A stretch of 64,000 nt of DNA from JAPULR01 sp965238215 (GTDB lineage Bacteria; Chloroflexota; Dehalococcoidia; Lucifugimonadales; GCA-2712585): assembly GCA_965238215.1 (NCBI GenBank), contig OZ250180.1:62001-126000 (forward strand), written 5' to 3'. The translations under genes were made by a program, and so were the position numbers. The notes below the pieces were generated by a model, which worked only from the letters and a program-made list of their open reading frames with translations, had not been told where the DNA came from and did not search any database. Position 1 is the first letter of the stretch. Each line of letters starts with the position of its first letter. Positions 17,383 to 26,376 of this stretch are shown piece after piece.

Positions 17383-18288
17383 CTAGCTGTAGCGGATGCG
17401 GGGGTCCAGGTAGGCGCAGAGGATGTCTACGACGAGGTTGGAGACGATGAAGATGCTGGCCATAAACACCACCACCGCCTGCACCACCTGGGAGTCTCTA
17501 GCCTGCACGGCTTCCACCGCCAGCAACCCGGTGCCGGGCCAGGCGAACACCGTTTCCGTCACCACCAAACCGGTGAGCAGGGAGCCGGCCACCAGTCCGA
17601 ACTGGGTGAGGGGAGCGATGGCGGCGTTGCGCAGACAGTGCTTCCAAAAGACCTTCCATTCCGACAGGCCCTTGATTCGGGCCAACTTCACGTATTCGCT
17701 GTCCAGCGCTTCCAACATGGCGGAGCGGGTCAGGCGCATGAGGGCCGCTACGTTGAACCAGCCCAGCGTGATAGCGGGCATTATCATGTGGGCTATGCCC
17801 CCTCTGCCCGAGGTGGGCAGCCAGCCAAGGAGGACGGCAAACACCCATATGAGCACAATGCCCAGCCAGAAGCTTGGCAGGGACTGCCCAAGGAGACCGA
17901 CGATCTTGCCTCCATAGTCGAAGGGCGTATCCTTCTTGATAGCCACAAGGATACCGATTGATATACCAAGGAAGGTGCTTATCGTCAGAGTAAAGGCTGC
18001 CAGTTGGAGCGTGGCGGGGAACTTTTCGAAGACTATCTCACGTGCGCCGCCGCCCCATTTCCAAGATTCGCCCCAGTCTCCTTGCAACACGTTCTTCACG
18101 TAAATGCCGTACTGGACGACCATGGGTTTGTCCAAGCCCCAGGCCTTTTCTACCCGTTCGAAGTCCGCCGGGGCAGCGTTGAAGTGCAGCACGTTGCCGC
18201 TGAGACGGGTGAGGAAGAAAACAAGCATTGAGACGCCGATGAGCGCTAAGATAGATTGGCCAACCCGAAAGATTAGGTATCTCTGCAT
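17383..18288 (-). CDS. Peptide/nickel-type ABC transporter permease (DppB/OppB family)
   Basis: A 301-residue inner-membrane permease with six hydrophobic segments. It has the DppB-type N-terminus (RYLIFRVGQSILALIGVSML), the conserved GDWGES after the first large loop, and the EAA cytoplasmic loop (DSEYVKLARIKGLSEWKVFW) that contacts the ATPase. It ends in ILCAYLDPRIRYS, as this family does. The ATG at 18288 is chosen because AGAGGTG precedes it and the first residues match the family; an upstream in-frame start at 18327 has no such support. It would import peptides, nickel or similar solutes. Unusually, no DppC permease, ATPase or binding-protein gene is next to it: it is flanked by the FN3-LRR gene and a ThDP enzyme gene. 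It may work with subunits encoded elsewhere or be a leftover. Confidence 0.9.
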   Translation of the reverse strand: MQRYLIFRVGQSILALIGVSMLVFFLTRLSGNVLHFNAAPADFERVEKAWGLDKPMVVQYGIYVKNVLQGDWGESWKWGGGAREIVFEKFPATLQLAAFTLTISTFLGISIGILVAIKKDTPFDYGGKIVGLLGQSLPSFWLGIVLIWVFAVLLGWLPTSGRGGIAHMIMPAITLGWFNVAALMRLTRSAMLEALDSEYVKLARIKGLSEWKVFWKHCLRNAAIAPLTQFGLVAGSLLTGLVVTETVFAWPGTGLLAVEAVQARDSQVVQAVVVFMASIFIVSNLVVDILCAYLDPRIRYS

Positions 18289-18930
18289 TTCGTGCACCTC
18301 TCTAAAATCTGGAGTGCGGACCCCCATTGAAGAGTCCTGTAAAGGTTGGAATCCTGCGCCAAGAGCGCGATAGACGAGATAGTAGAATAAATGATTAGTC
18401 CATCAAAACTGGGATATTTCTTGCCCTATCATATATGTACTGCAAGACTTCTTCTCTGTCAAATGGTGAGTGAATGTAATCAATCGGAAAACGGGACCGC
18501 ACCAGTAGACGTTGCTTATGGATATGAGACAAATTGGACGAGGAGCGTACGTGTGGGCATGCCTGGCCTCCGGAAGACCTATTATGTTAGGCTTGGAACC
18601 GTCATTGATCTCCAAGCCGCGCCAGTTTAGCGGCGGCATCCCATCATCTAATCTCCCTGTGCCGGATACAGGCTCAGCGGATGCCTGTTCCCACGGCTGG
18701 TGATCATTGCGGTCAACGTCAAAAATTGCGTGTAAGCGTAGTACGTGATCCAGCCCGTAATTAAATTGGAATCGGGAGGCGGGTCAATTCTCCCTTTGAG
18801 GTAGAAAGCTAAGATGGGTGTGAAAACCTATAATCACACTCTCTCTGAGGGCGATTCATCCAAGAGAATCGGGCGTTTAAGGTCCCGATTCTCCACGTCG
18901 CTCCCAAAGCAGCAGAGGAGGCACAACGTC
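18289..18930. other. Intergenic region with a hairpin leader (18864-18893)
   Basis: About 640 nt between the divergent permease and ThDP enzyme genes. A perfect 10-bp stem, GAGAATCGGG (18864-18873) with CCCGATTCTC (18884-18893), lies 37 nt before the ThDP enzyme start, within its likely leader. It could affect translation or transcription, but no T-run follows. No further gene was recognised. Confidence 0.4.
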
Positions 18931-20592
18931 ATGCCAATAATGACCGGAAAACAGGCCCTAATGGAGATGCTGCGGGCCGAAGGAGTGCGTTACGTCTTTG
19001 GCAACCCCGGAACCAGCGAAAGCGCGATTATGTCTTCGCTGCCCGACTACCAGGACATCAAATATGTGCTGGTGACCCAGGAAGGGGTAGCGATGGGCAT
19101 GGCCGATGGCTACAGCTCTGCGACGGGAGGTCCCTCTCTGGTCAACCTGCACATCGAGACCGGCCTCGCCAACGGCATAAGCCTGCTGCAACATGCAATG
19201 GACGGCGGTGTTCCCCTGGTGCTGACCGCCGGTAACAAAGACATCCGCAAGCTCACCGAGGGACGCTCCGATTTGGTAGAGATGGTGCGCCAGTTTACCA
19301 AGTGGAGTGGTGAAGTCACCCACCCGGAGCAAATGCCGGGGATGCTGCGCCGGGCATTCAACGAGGCCAAGACCCCACCCACCGGCCCCACCTTTGTAGA
19401 CTTTGCCGCCAATGCCCTGGAGGACACCGCAGAGATGGAGATCATTCCCTCATCCACCGGGTACTTTCAGTTAAGCCCAGACCCGGCGGCAATACAGGCA
19501 GCTGCCGACCTGTTATCCCGGTCCGCACGCCCCATAATGGTGGTGGGCGACCGGTTGGCCCAGTCCCAGGGCGTGGCCGCCGCTGTCCAGCTGGCGGAGT
19601 TGCTGGGCGCCCAGGTCTACACCACGTCCTATGCACGGATGAACTTTCCGTCGGGACACCCTCAATTTCTGGGCCGGATCAACCCGACGCTACCTGCCTC
19701 GCGGGAGATGTTGTCCTCCGGAGACGTAGTCCTAGCGGTGGGCACCAACGTTTTCTCCGGTTTCTTCTACTTTTCCGGACGAAGCTTGGCCGCATCTACC
19801 AAACTGATCCACGTGGACTCGGCCCAACGGGAGGTAGGCAAGTCCGAGCCCACCGACGTTGGCATAATCGCCGACCCCAGGACTGCCCTCCAGTGCTTGA
19901 TCGATGCAGTCAGCGATGATATGTCGGGGTTGCAGCGCGAGGCGGCCCGTCTGCAGGCCACGGTTGTATCCGAGCAAAAATCGGCCAATCAGGCTGCTTG
20001 GAATGCTCGGCTGAAGCGACGCTGGCAGCAGAAGCCCATGTCTCCAGAACGAATGATGACCGAGTTGGCGCGGGCGCTGCCAGCCGATGCCATCGTCGTA
20101 GACGACTCCATCAGTTCTAAGGACGCTCTTCACGGGGCGGTGGAGTTCAACGAGGCTGACAGTATCTACGGGGAGCGGATCGGGGCCATTGGATGGGGAA
20201 TGGGTGGCGCGATGGGCGTGAAATTAGCCCACCCTAACCGACCTGTCATTGCCGTGGTCGGGGACGGTAGCGCGATGATGACGGTGCAGGCCCTGTGGAC
20301 GGCGGCCAACGAGAACATCCCGGTGGTCTACCTGATTTGCAACAATCGCTCATACCGCATACTAAAGATCAATATGGACGTTTACAAAACGCAGGTGCTG
20401 GAAGAAGCACGGCCTGAAGAATACATGGGCATGGACTTTCCCTTGCCTTTGAACATTGCGGGGATAGCCAATGCCATCGGTGTCTACGGACGTACTATAG
20501 AAGACCCGGAGGAGCTGGCGCCGGCCATGCGGCAAGCGGTGGAGTCGGGCCGCCCAGTGGTATTGGACGTGGTAATCGACGGCATCCTATAG
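18931..20592 (+). CDS. ThDP-dependent enzyme, benzoylformate decarboxylase/acetolactate synthase-like
   Basis: A 553-residue thiamine-diphosphate enzyme with the three-domain fold of acetolactate synthase relatives. The N-terminal domain has GNPGTSES and the cofactor-activating Glu in TQEGVAMGMADGYS. The C-terminal domain has the ThDP/Mg motif GDGSAMMTVQALWTAA ending in CNNRSYRILK. The GNPGTSE stretch is like benzoylformate decarboxylases, so a 2-oxoacid decarboxylase or carboligase on an aromatic or branched substrate is likely; the exact substrate is not shown. The protein is cytosolic. ATG 18931 is chosen over the in-frame ATG 18814 because GAGGAGG precedes it and the family starts there. 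A hairpin sits in its leader. It is monocistronic as far as the window shows. Confidence 0.9.
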   Translation: MPIMTGKQALMEMLRAEGVRYVFGNPGTSESAIMSSLPDYQDIKYVLVTQEGVAMGMADGYSSATGGPSLVNLHIETGLANGISLLQHAMDGGVPLVLTAGNKDIRKLTEGRSDLVEMVRQFTKWSGEVTHPEQMPGMLRRAFNEAKTPPTGPTFVDFAANALEDTAEMEIIPSSTGYFQLSPDPAAIQAAADLLSRSARPIMVVGDRLAQSQGVAAAVQLAELLGAQVYTTSYARMNFPSGHPQFLGRINPTLPASREMLSSGDVVLAVGTNVFSGFFYFSGRSLAASTKLIHVDSAQREVGKSEPTDVGIIADPRTALQCLIDAVSDDMSGLQREAARLQATVVSEQKSANQAAWNARLKRRWQQKPMSPERMMTELARALPADAIVVDDSISSKDALHGAVEFNEADSIYGERIGAIGWGMGGAMGVKLAHPNRPVIAVVGDGSAMMTVQALWTAANENIPVVYLICNNRSYRILKINMDVYKTQVLEEARPEEYMGMDFPLPLNIAGIANAIGVYGRTIEDPEELAPAMRQAVESGRPVVLDVVIDGIL

Positions 20593-20706
20593 CTGAACCG
20601 CAACGTTGGTCATTCGTCGGCTTCCTAGGAATCTGAGGATGGCGGGCACGATAATGGCTACGGAAACCCGTCACGTGGGAACCCGGTAGGACAGGTCTCG
20701 CAAAAG

Positions 20707-21231
20707 CTACAGTTCTCCAAGCAGCCGGTCTACCAGCCTCTTCAGTGGCCCTTCCGTCTTCGTCGGGCCGACGACCTTTGAGATCGACGACAACTCCAGG
20801 ATAGAGTCTTCCTCATTGGCGGCAGCCTCCACCGCCGCCAAGGCTTCCTGCCACGGCTGGGCATCATTAGGGTCGAGGTCGAGGGGGGAAAAGCCAGCGG
20901 GCAGCGGCAGAGTGAACATTGATTCACTTTCGGCTCCTACCAGTAGGACCAGGGTGGGATAGGAGTCATCCTCTAAGCCAAATTCCCGCAACAGACGGCG
21001 TGCGGTGGAGGACAGGCCGTGTTGTCCGAAGATGGCAAGGTGCCGAAAGCCGGCGTTGAGAGACTCGAAGCTGCTGCGAAAGCTACGGAATACGTCGTGG
21101 GCCAGACGGTCCTTTGAGGATACTAGGAACATCGCGTGTACCGGGAAATGCCTGTTGGGTTCCTGGGATAGGGCGTTAGCCCAACGTGTCAACTTATCTC
21201 GGTCGTGGTTTTCGGCATAGATGTTGCTCAT
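20707..21231 (-). CDS. Hypothetical protein, 174 residues
   Basis: I do not recognise a family. The protein is soluble, with mixed alpha/beta character: a strand HAMFLVSS, helices around FRSSFESLNAGFRHL, strand IFGQHG, and another strand TLVLLVGAE, followed by a helical C-terminus. The alternating pattern would fit a small Rossmann- or thioredoxin-like fold, but no catalytic motif is visible. No signal peptide or membrane segment is present. The start has only a weak GGTG upstream. It is convergent with the ThDP enzyme gene, 114 nt away. Coding character is supported by clean codon usage and length only. Confidence 0.6.
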   Translation of the reverse strand: MSNIYAENHDRDKLTRWANALSQEPNRHFPVHAMFLVSSKDRLAHDVFRSFRSSFESLNAGFRHLAIFGQHGLSSTARRLLREFGLEDDSYPTLVLLVGAESESMFTLPLPAGFSPLDLDPNDAQPWQEALAAVEAAANEEDSILELSSISKVVGPTKTEGPLKRLVDRLLGEL

Positions 21232-21742
21232 GATAATTTCACCAAATTCTTGGGGCCAACGATGGAGCTACTTGCCCAACCTGCAATAGAAAGTTCTCTC
21301 GTCTCGAGCTCTTCATCATCCATAGGCTTGTGTTCGTATTGCTTGCCTCACGATGACTCCAAAATCCCATAAGAAGTCATCGCTCAAAGATACAAGAGAA
21401 TATAAATCATCGTTACAACCACGTCGCCTGTTTCCCTAAAGTCCATTGTGACAAAGCCATGCTCCCCAAGGATTTACGCAAGAAAGTCCGATTCTGCTTA
21501 AACGCCCTTGATACACGCCTAGGGGGTATCCAACATCAGGCGCCGTCACTGTGCAAACACTACCATAGTTATCACTACCGCTCACGTGCCATAAAGCGTG
21601 TCCTATTATCACCTGAAGAATCGACTTGACTTTGGGCACTTTCGGAAACCTTGCGTAGAGTGGAGTTCGCGGAATCGGTTTCATAGACTTGCGACAATAT
21701 ATCGACTAAAATTCAGAGCAGGTAAATTGAGGAGCGACAACT
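21232..21742. other. Intergenic region, nothing recognised
   Basis: About 510 nt of rather AT-rich sequence upstream of two divergent genes (the hypothetical gene and the methyltransferase). It likely holds both promoters, but no clear -35/-10 pair, hairpin or coding remnant was identified. Confidence 0.3.
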
Positions 21743-22567
21743 TTGGAAGATAAGGATTTGAAGGATTCCAACTACATAATGGGTTACAGCGGCGAATTTC
21801 AACAGCTTCTACGCCGCCGCAGCGCTGAGACCAACGCGGCCCACCTGCTGCCCCATCTAAAGCCAGGTCTTCGCCTCTTGGACTTCGGTTGTCGGCCCGG
21901 GTCGATTACTGTTGGGCTGGCTAATGCCGTTAATCCAGGCGAGGTCCATGGCATCGACATGGAAGAGTCTCAGATTAACGTCGCCAGAACCGTCGCCAAG
22001 GCAGGCGGACATGAAAACGTATTTTTCCACGTTGGTGACGTGACCGCCCTACCTTTTAAGGACAACTTCTTCGACGTGGCCCACTGCCATGCCGTTCTAA
22101 TGCACGTTCCTGATACTACGGCTACTTTGGCCGAAGTAAAACGGGTCCTGAAATCCGGCGGAATAATCGCCAGCCGAGAGATGTTCATATCCTGCTCCTT
22201 CTTGTCACCTCAAGACGGCGGAGTGGACGACGCGTGGGCGGTCTTCGCAGATCTGCTGACCGCTAACGGCGGGCGCCCTGAAATGGGTACGGAGTTGAAA
22301 GACACCTTTCTTCAAGCAGGGTTTCGAGGCGTCCGCGCCGGGGCTTCCTTTGACTTCTTCGGTACGAAGGAAGACGTTGAGTTTATTCACGGATTTATCA
22401 GCGACTGATTCTATACTCCCGATGTTATGGCAGCAGCTATCAAGTTGGGTCTTGCCACGCAAGAGCAGTTCGGCAGATGGCGCAAAGAGCTAGACCTCTG
22501 GAGGGATCATCCCGGCGCTTGTGGCGGCTTCGCCTTCGGCCACGCAATCGCCTCCAAGCCCGGCTAG
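21743..22567 (+). pseudogene. SAM-dependent methyltransferase interrupted by a TGA at a Trp position
   Basis: A class I methyltransferase of the Methyltransf_11/31 type. TTG 21743 is a good start, with GAGGAG 9 nt upstream. Residues ~45-110 hold the SAM fold (LLDFGCRPGS, GIDMEES, HVGDVTALPF), and FDVAHCHAVLMHV follows. The frame hits TGA at 22406-22408 after FIHGFISD, but coding continues in the same frame for 52 more codons (FYTPDVMAAAIKLGL... GGFAFGHAIASKPG) to TAG at 22565-22567. In relatives as I know them a Trp stands at that place, so TGG to TGA is the simplest change. The glycine-rich SAM motif also reads C-R-P-G instead of C-G-P-G, which may weaken cofactor binding. Together these point to decay, though the truncated 221-residue product would still be made. 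Confidence 0.75.
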
Positions 22568-22802
22568 ACCTGTATTGGTACTGGGTTGCCCGTATCCTCT
22601 CCTTGACATGGGCTAGCCTAACTGGCGGACCACCGCTCCGAAGGGAATCAACTGGGTTAAACTAGTCCTACCTTCCGGATCCACCTCACCCCTTAGCCTG
22701 CCAGGCCTGCAGCCCCAACTTGACGTCCGTTCCGGCCATCGCGAGAAGTTCAGCGGATGTAAGGGCCTGGGCGTCAGTCGATTCCTGAAGACCGGAGGCG
22801 GA

Positions 22803-25800
22803 TTACCATCCCCTGGTAATTATGCCGTATACGAGGCCGATCAAGGCCAGAACCATCAAACAGGCTATCGCCAGAAGGATTATCAGCCAGAGGGGCACCG
22901 AAGCAATAGCCAAAGCCAAAGCTACCAGACCGGCTATTATCAGAATGTTAACTATCCAGAGGGGCATAGAAGCAATGGCCAACAAACCGACCATTATGAG
23001 TAGGATAATAAGCCAGAGTGGAAGTCTACTCCGGGAGTCGTCTTCGGCTGCGGTTGTTGTGGGTTCCGGTGCAGGCGTAGCTGTCGTCCTTGGGGATACA
23101 GGCGCCTTCTGCACGGGGACCACGGTAGGTTGGCGCGTGGCAGGAGATGAAGGCGCCTGGGAATCCTGAGAGGCCGGCTGCGTTGGCTGCGCCGAGGGCG
23201 TGGGACGTGATATCGAGGTCCTGATGGGAACGGGCGCAGCAGTCGGTGTTGGCGTCGCTGGAGTCGGAGCTGCCGTGGGTGTTGGCGCCGCTGGAGCCGG
23301 AGCCATCACGGTAGGCGCCGGCGTGGAGGCTGGAATCCTGCGCAAGGATACGGCGGGAATGGGTTTTCGCGTGAGACCCTCGGTGGTGCTTGGTGGCTCC
23401 TCAAGCGCCGATGATGCAGCCGGGTCGAGTATGGGTTGAAGCACAAGGGCGTAAGAGGGGTCTGAATATCGGGTGACAATTGGTCTTATGATCGCATCAT
23501 AATCCCGATCGGGGTCTAGGGATCGCACGATGGGAGGAGCTATGACAGTCACGATGACGTAGCTAGTGGCAGACAGGCCTCCGGCGTCGCTGCCGGACAG
23601 TTCAAACGACAGGGAACCTTCCCCAACCGGTGAGACTGAAAGCGAATTGCCATCCAAGGTTGCTGACACCACGGTGGAGTCAGCCGGGCCATCGAGAGAA
23701 TAGATTAACGAGTCGCCGTCCGGGTCGGTGAAGAACTCGTCAACTTGCACAACCGCCGGGCTGTCTCCAACAGTGAACTCAAACCCAGGTATTTCGGAGC
23801 TCACGGGAGCTTCATTCACGTTGGACACTGTAACGGCTACGTCGAGTTCGGAAGACACCTGCGGGTTACCATCGTCCAGGGCGGTGACCGTCAACGAGTG
23901 GACGTTGCTCGCTGCCGCACTACTGGGTGTCTCAAAATCAAAGGCGCTCTCCAGCGAAAGGTTTCCTTCCTCATCTATCTGGAAGTTGGCGGCATTGAGC
24001 CCTCCTACGGACCAGGTGATGGCATTGTTTTCAGGGTCCTCCACCTGGTATTGAGCCAGAAGACCAGTTTCGCCCTCTGGGATTGTAAGCTCGGTATCGC
24101 CGCTGATGGCGCCGAGCTCATTCTGGTTAGTAACGCGAATGCTCACGTCCTCCGAATCGTCTTGGCTGGGAGAGCCGTCGTCGGATACCCTTACTCTGAT
24201 CTCGTATTGATTGTCTCCGTCGCGGTCAGCAGGACTTTCGAAGTCTGGAGGAGTTTTGAAGCTCAGCACACCGTCATCGGATATCTTGAATGTCTTGCTG
24301 TCCAGACCGTCCACGTGCCATGAGAGATCATCATCGTCGGGGTCGCTACCATGAAACGTGGCGACCGGCCCCGTTCCGTTCTCCTTATACCGCAGACTAT
24401 CGTCGTCGACGTCCAGTCTAGGGCGTTGATTGGACCTGGGGCGGATCCCTCCGCTGCTGCTACCGCCACCACCGCTCTTGGTCGATACTGTGGTCGGTGT
24501 CGGGCGCCTCTCAGGCTCGATTGTTTCCGGTTCAGATGCGGGAATGCTTGTAGTGAAATCACTGAATCCGCTGATGTTGACGACTTTAATGGTGCCGCGG
24601 CTGCCATCAGTCTCAAAGGTGTAACATTCGGACGTTCCGACTGGGTCCGGGCACTTCGGTATCTCAGACCAAGACCCGGCTGTCCCGTCGCCCTTGTACA
24701 GGGAGAATGTATCGGCAGTGATGGCGGTCTGCACCGCGGTGGCCTGGGTTTGGTTCAAGGTCAGGACCATTTTGGCGTCCACGTCCAAGGCCTCGTCAAT
24801 GGGATTCGCTGCCAGGTCAAAAAGGTCCACGGAGAGACAGAGATACTCATTGTTGGTAGGGGCCTCCGAGCTGCAGTCATCGCTCTCCGGATCAATTCTC
24901 GCCTGGAAGTATTCGGTCCTGGACCCGCTGGGGAAAGTGACAGTCAGTCTGTCTGCGGTGACCGGAGTCTCTTCGTTGGGATCAACTATCCCCGACATCT
25001 CTGTGTTTGTGCGTAGGTCCGGCTTTGTGTAGACGACTACTGTGAAATTCGTGTGTGCCGAACCGCCACCGTCGGAAGCCGTGACGGTTACGGTTGTCAC
25101 GCCGGGTGAGACGGCAGTAATCGTCACGGTGCTCCCGGATACAGAGGTGGTGGCCTTGGTGGAGTCCGTAGGACTTGCAACGTAGGTCAGAGTATCGTCG
25201 TCGGGGTCTGTGAAATAGCTGCTGAGGTCTACGGTGCCGGAGCCGTTAGTTGGCACGTCTTGCCTTGGAATGGATAAATTTCTTGTCTGCGGCGGAGAGT
25301 TATTCTGAGGCAGATCGTTGCCATCCAGCGGTATTGGATGCCACAATCCCAAAGTGTGCCTGTAGCATATCAGGAGGACAGCCCCGACTTCGCTTGTCGT
25401 GTATTTAATCTGGAAGACGTTTTTACCTTCCAAAACAGTTACTTCCCCATGATTAGCATAGTTGAAGCTGTTTGAGCCGTTATCATCTATAGAGATGTGG
25501 GAAACGCCACCCCCGTCCTTTACCACCAGATCATCATGTTCGCTCTCCGCCCACAACAGGTATCTACCCGGCGGACCATCGTTAACATCTTCTATATAAT
25601 GAGTGTAACTGCCGCCATCGCAATAGGCTTGGTCATGCGCCTGAGACACACTGGTTGCGAGCGCGAGCATAACGGCAGTTGCCGCTATGACCAAGAATAG
25701 CCACACGACGCCTCGCCATAGGCCCTTATAAATACTGGAACTGACGGTTCCGCCAACGAAAGCAATTATCGCCGGGTTCAGTCGAGTTTTCGAGAAATAC

Positions 25801-25808
25801 TGCGACAC
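22803..25808 (-). CDS. Cadherin-like repeat protein with C-terminal membrane repeats
   Basis: A 1001-residue exported protein. Residues ~33-57 form a signal peptide (WLFLVIAATAVMLALA, cleavage likely after S-Q-A). The extracellular part has several cadherin/Ig-like domains: DLSSYFTDPDDDTLTYV, ATFHGSDPDDDDLSWHVDG, AQYQVEDPENNAITWSVGG and QVDEFFTDPDGDSLIYSLDG, with acidic DPDxD calcium-type loops. A long Pro/Thr/Ala linker follows. The last ~75 residues hold three similar hydrophobic repeats, each beginning PLW(L/I) (LPLWLIILL, MPLWIVNIL, VPLWLIILL), probably three membrane helices that anchor it. Start is GTG 25808 with a weak GGTGA upstream. Adhesion to cells or matrix is a reasonable inference; no enzyme motif is seen. 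Confidence 0.85.
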   Translation of the reverse strand: MSQYFSKTRLNPAIIAFVGGTVSSSIYKGLWRGVVWLFLVIAATAVMLALATSVSQAHDQAYCDGGSYTHYIEDVNDGPPGRYLLWAESEHDDLVVKDGGGVSHISIDDNGSNSFNYANHGEVTVLEGKNVFQIKYTTSEVGAVLLICYRHTLGLWHPIPLDGNDLPQNNSPPQTRNLSIPRQDVPTNGSGTVDLSSYFTDPDDDTLTYVASPTDSTKATTSVSGSTVTITAVSPGVTTVTVTASDGGGSAHTNFTVVVYTKPDLRTNTEMSGIVDPNEETPVTADRLTVTFPSGSRTEYFQARIDPESDDCSSEAPTNNEYLCLSVDLFDLAANPIDEALDVDAKMVLTLNQTQATAVQTAITADTFSLYKGDGTAGSWSEIPKCPDPVGTSECYTFETDGSRGTIKVVNISGFSDFTTSIPASEPETIEPERRPTPTTVSTKSGGGGSSSGGIRPRSNQRPRLDVDDDSLRYKENGTGPVATFHGSDPDDDDLSWHVDGLDSKTFKISDDGVLSFKTPPDFESPADRDGDNQYEIRVRVSDDGSPSQDDSEDVSIRVTNQNELGAISGDTELTIPEGETGLLAQYQVEDPENNAITWSVGGLNAANFQIDEEGNLSLESAFDFETPSSAAASNVHSLTVTALDDGNPQVSSELDVAVTVSNVNEAPVSSEIPGFEFTVGDSPAVVQVDEFFTDPDGDSLIYSLDGPADSTVVSATLDGNSLSVSPVGEGSLSFELSGSDAGGLSATSYVIVTVIAPPIVRSLDPDRDYDAIIRPIVTRYSDPSYALVLQPILDPAASSALEEPPSTTEGLTRKPIPAVSLRRIPASTPAPTVMAPAPAAPTPTAAPTPATPTPTAAPVPIRTSISRPTPSAQPTQPASQDSQAPSSPATRQPTVVPVQKAPVSPRTTATPAPEPTTTAAEDDSRSRLPLWLIILLIMVGLLAIASMPLWIVNILIIAGLVALALAIASVPLWLIILLAIACLMVLALIGLVYGIITRGW

Positions 25809-26376
25809 TTTTTATCACCAGATGATGGAAGGAGTATCTGGGTTGAATTGAGTTTCTCTTGTTTCCAAATGGAATTTTTGGATTCCCTAATAATCTTAGA
25901 GTGTCGCTCTTAAACCCTTCTAGTAATTTAGCGTCCTGCTTTTGCGTATTTTCTAGTAAAATAGGCCAATATCTTCCAGAAATCTCTCATTTGAGTGGAT
26001 GGGTAAGGCAACGGCAAGGCAGATCGGTGTGGTAGAAGGCAAGTTGGCACGTTAGTCAAGATGTCCAGGCATGATCGAATGCCCAGAAAGGGCGGTCAGG
26101 AGGGGCCGGTAGAGAGCGTGGGTCGGGTGTCGTTTGAAGTTTGTTGGGGGAGCCGATAGGGCGACGGGCTTAGGCAGAGCAGGCAGGCAACGGCCCGTTA
26201 CCCTATCCGTTCACCTGCAGCATGAAAACGTGTCTGGAGAGCCGGTCCGATCGTGTGCCGGTGAGCTACTCTGAGCCGGACACAAACGTCTCTGGCGAAA
26301 GAAACTTGGCGAGTGCGTTCCTGCCAGACTTCTCGTCGGGTTGGTCAATGGACTTCCGCCATTGACCACAGGGCAA
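25809..26376. other. Intergenic region with possible structured RNA
   Basis: About 570 nt. The left part (to about 25990) is AT-rich, while 25990-26340 is GC-rich and full of paired segments. One imperfect 15-bp stem joins 26155-26169 with 26193-26207 (13 of 15 pairs). Another joins GTGTCTGG with CCGGACAC near 26230-26285. No protein frame stands out. It could be a small RNA or 5' leader, but I match it to no known RNA family. Confidence 0.3.
26342..26368 (-). terminator. Hairpin after the phosphotriesterase-like gene
   Basis: TGGTCAATGG (26342-26351) pairs perfectly with CCATTGACCA (26359-26368) around a 7-nt loop. It lies 9 nt past the stop of the minus-strand gene ending at 26377, the right place for its terminator. 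No T-run follows. Confidence 0.55.

Noticed and set aside
18640..18720. Minus-strand segment resembling part of the 174-residue hypothetical protein (D-x-ND-x-QPW)
   Set aside because: Only a few residues match and no larger frame supports a second copy.
21743..22567. TGA read as Trp across the genome (altered code)
   Set aside because: TGA is used as a normal stop with a coupled next start in several genes (for example at the 34154, 59907, 61348 and 63008 overlaps), so a code change is not supported.
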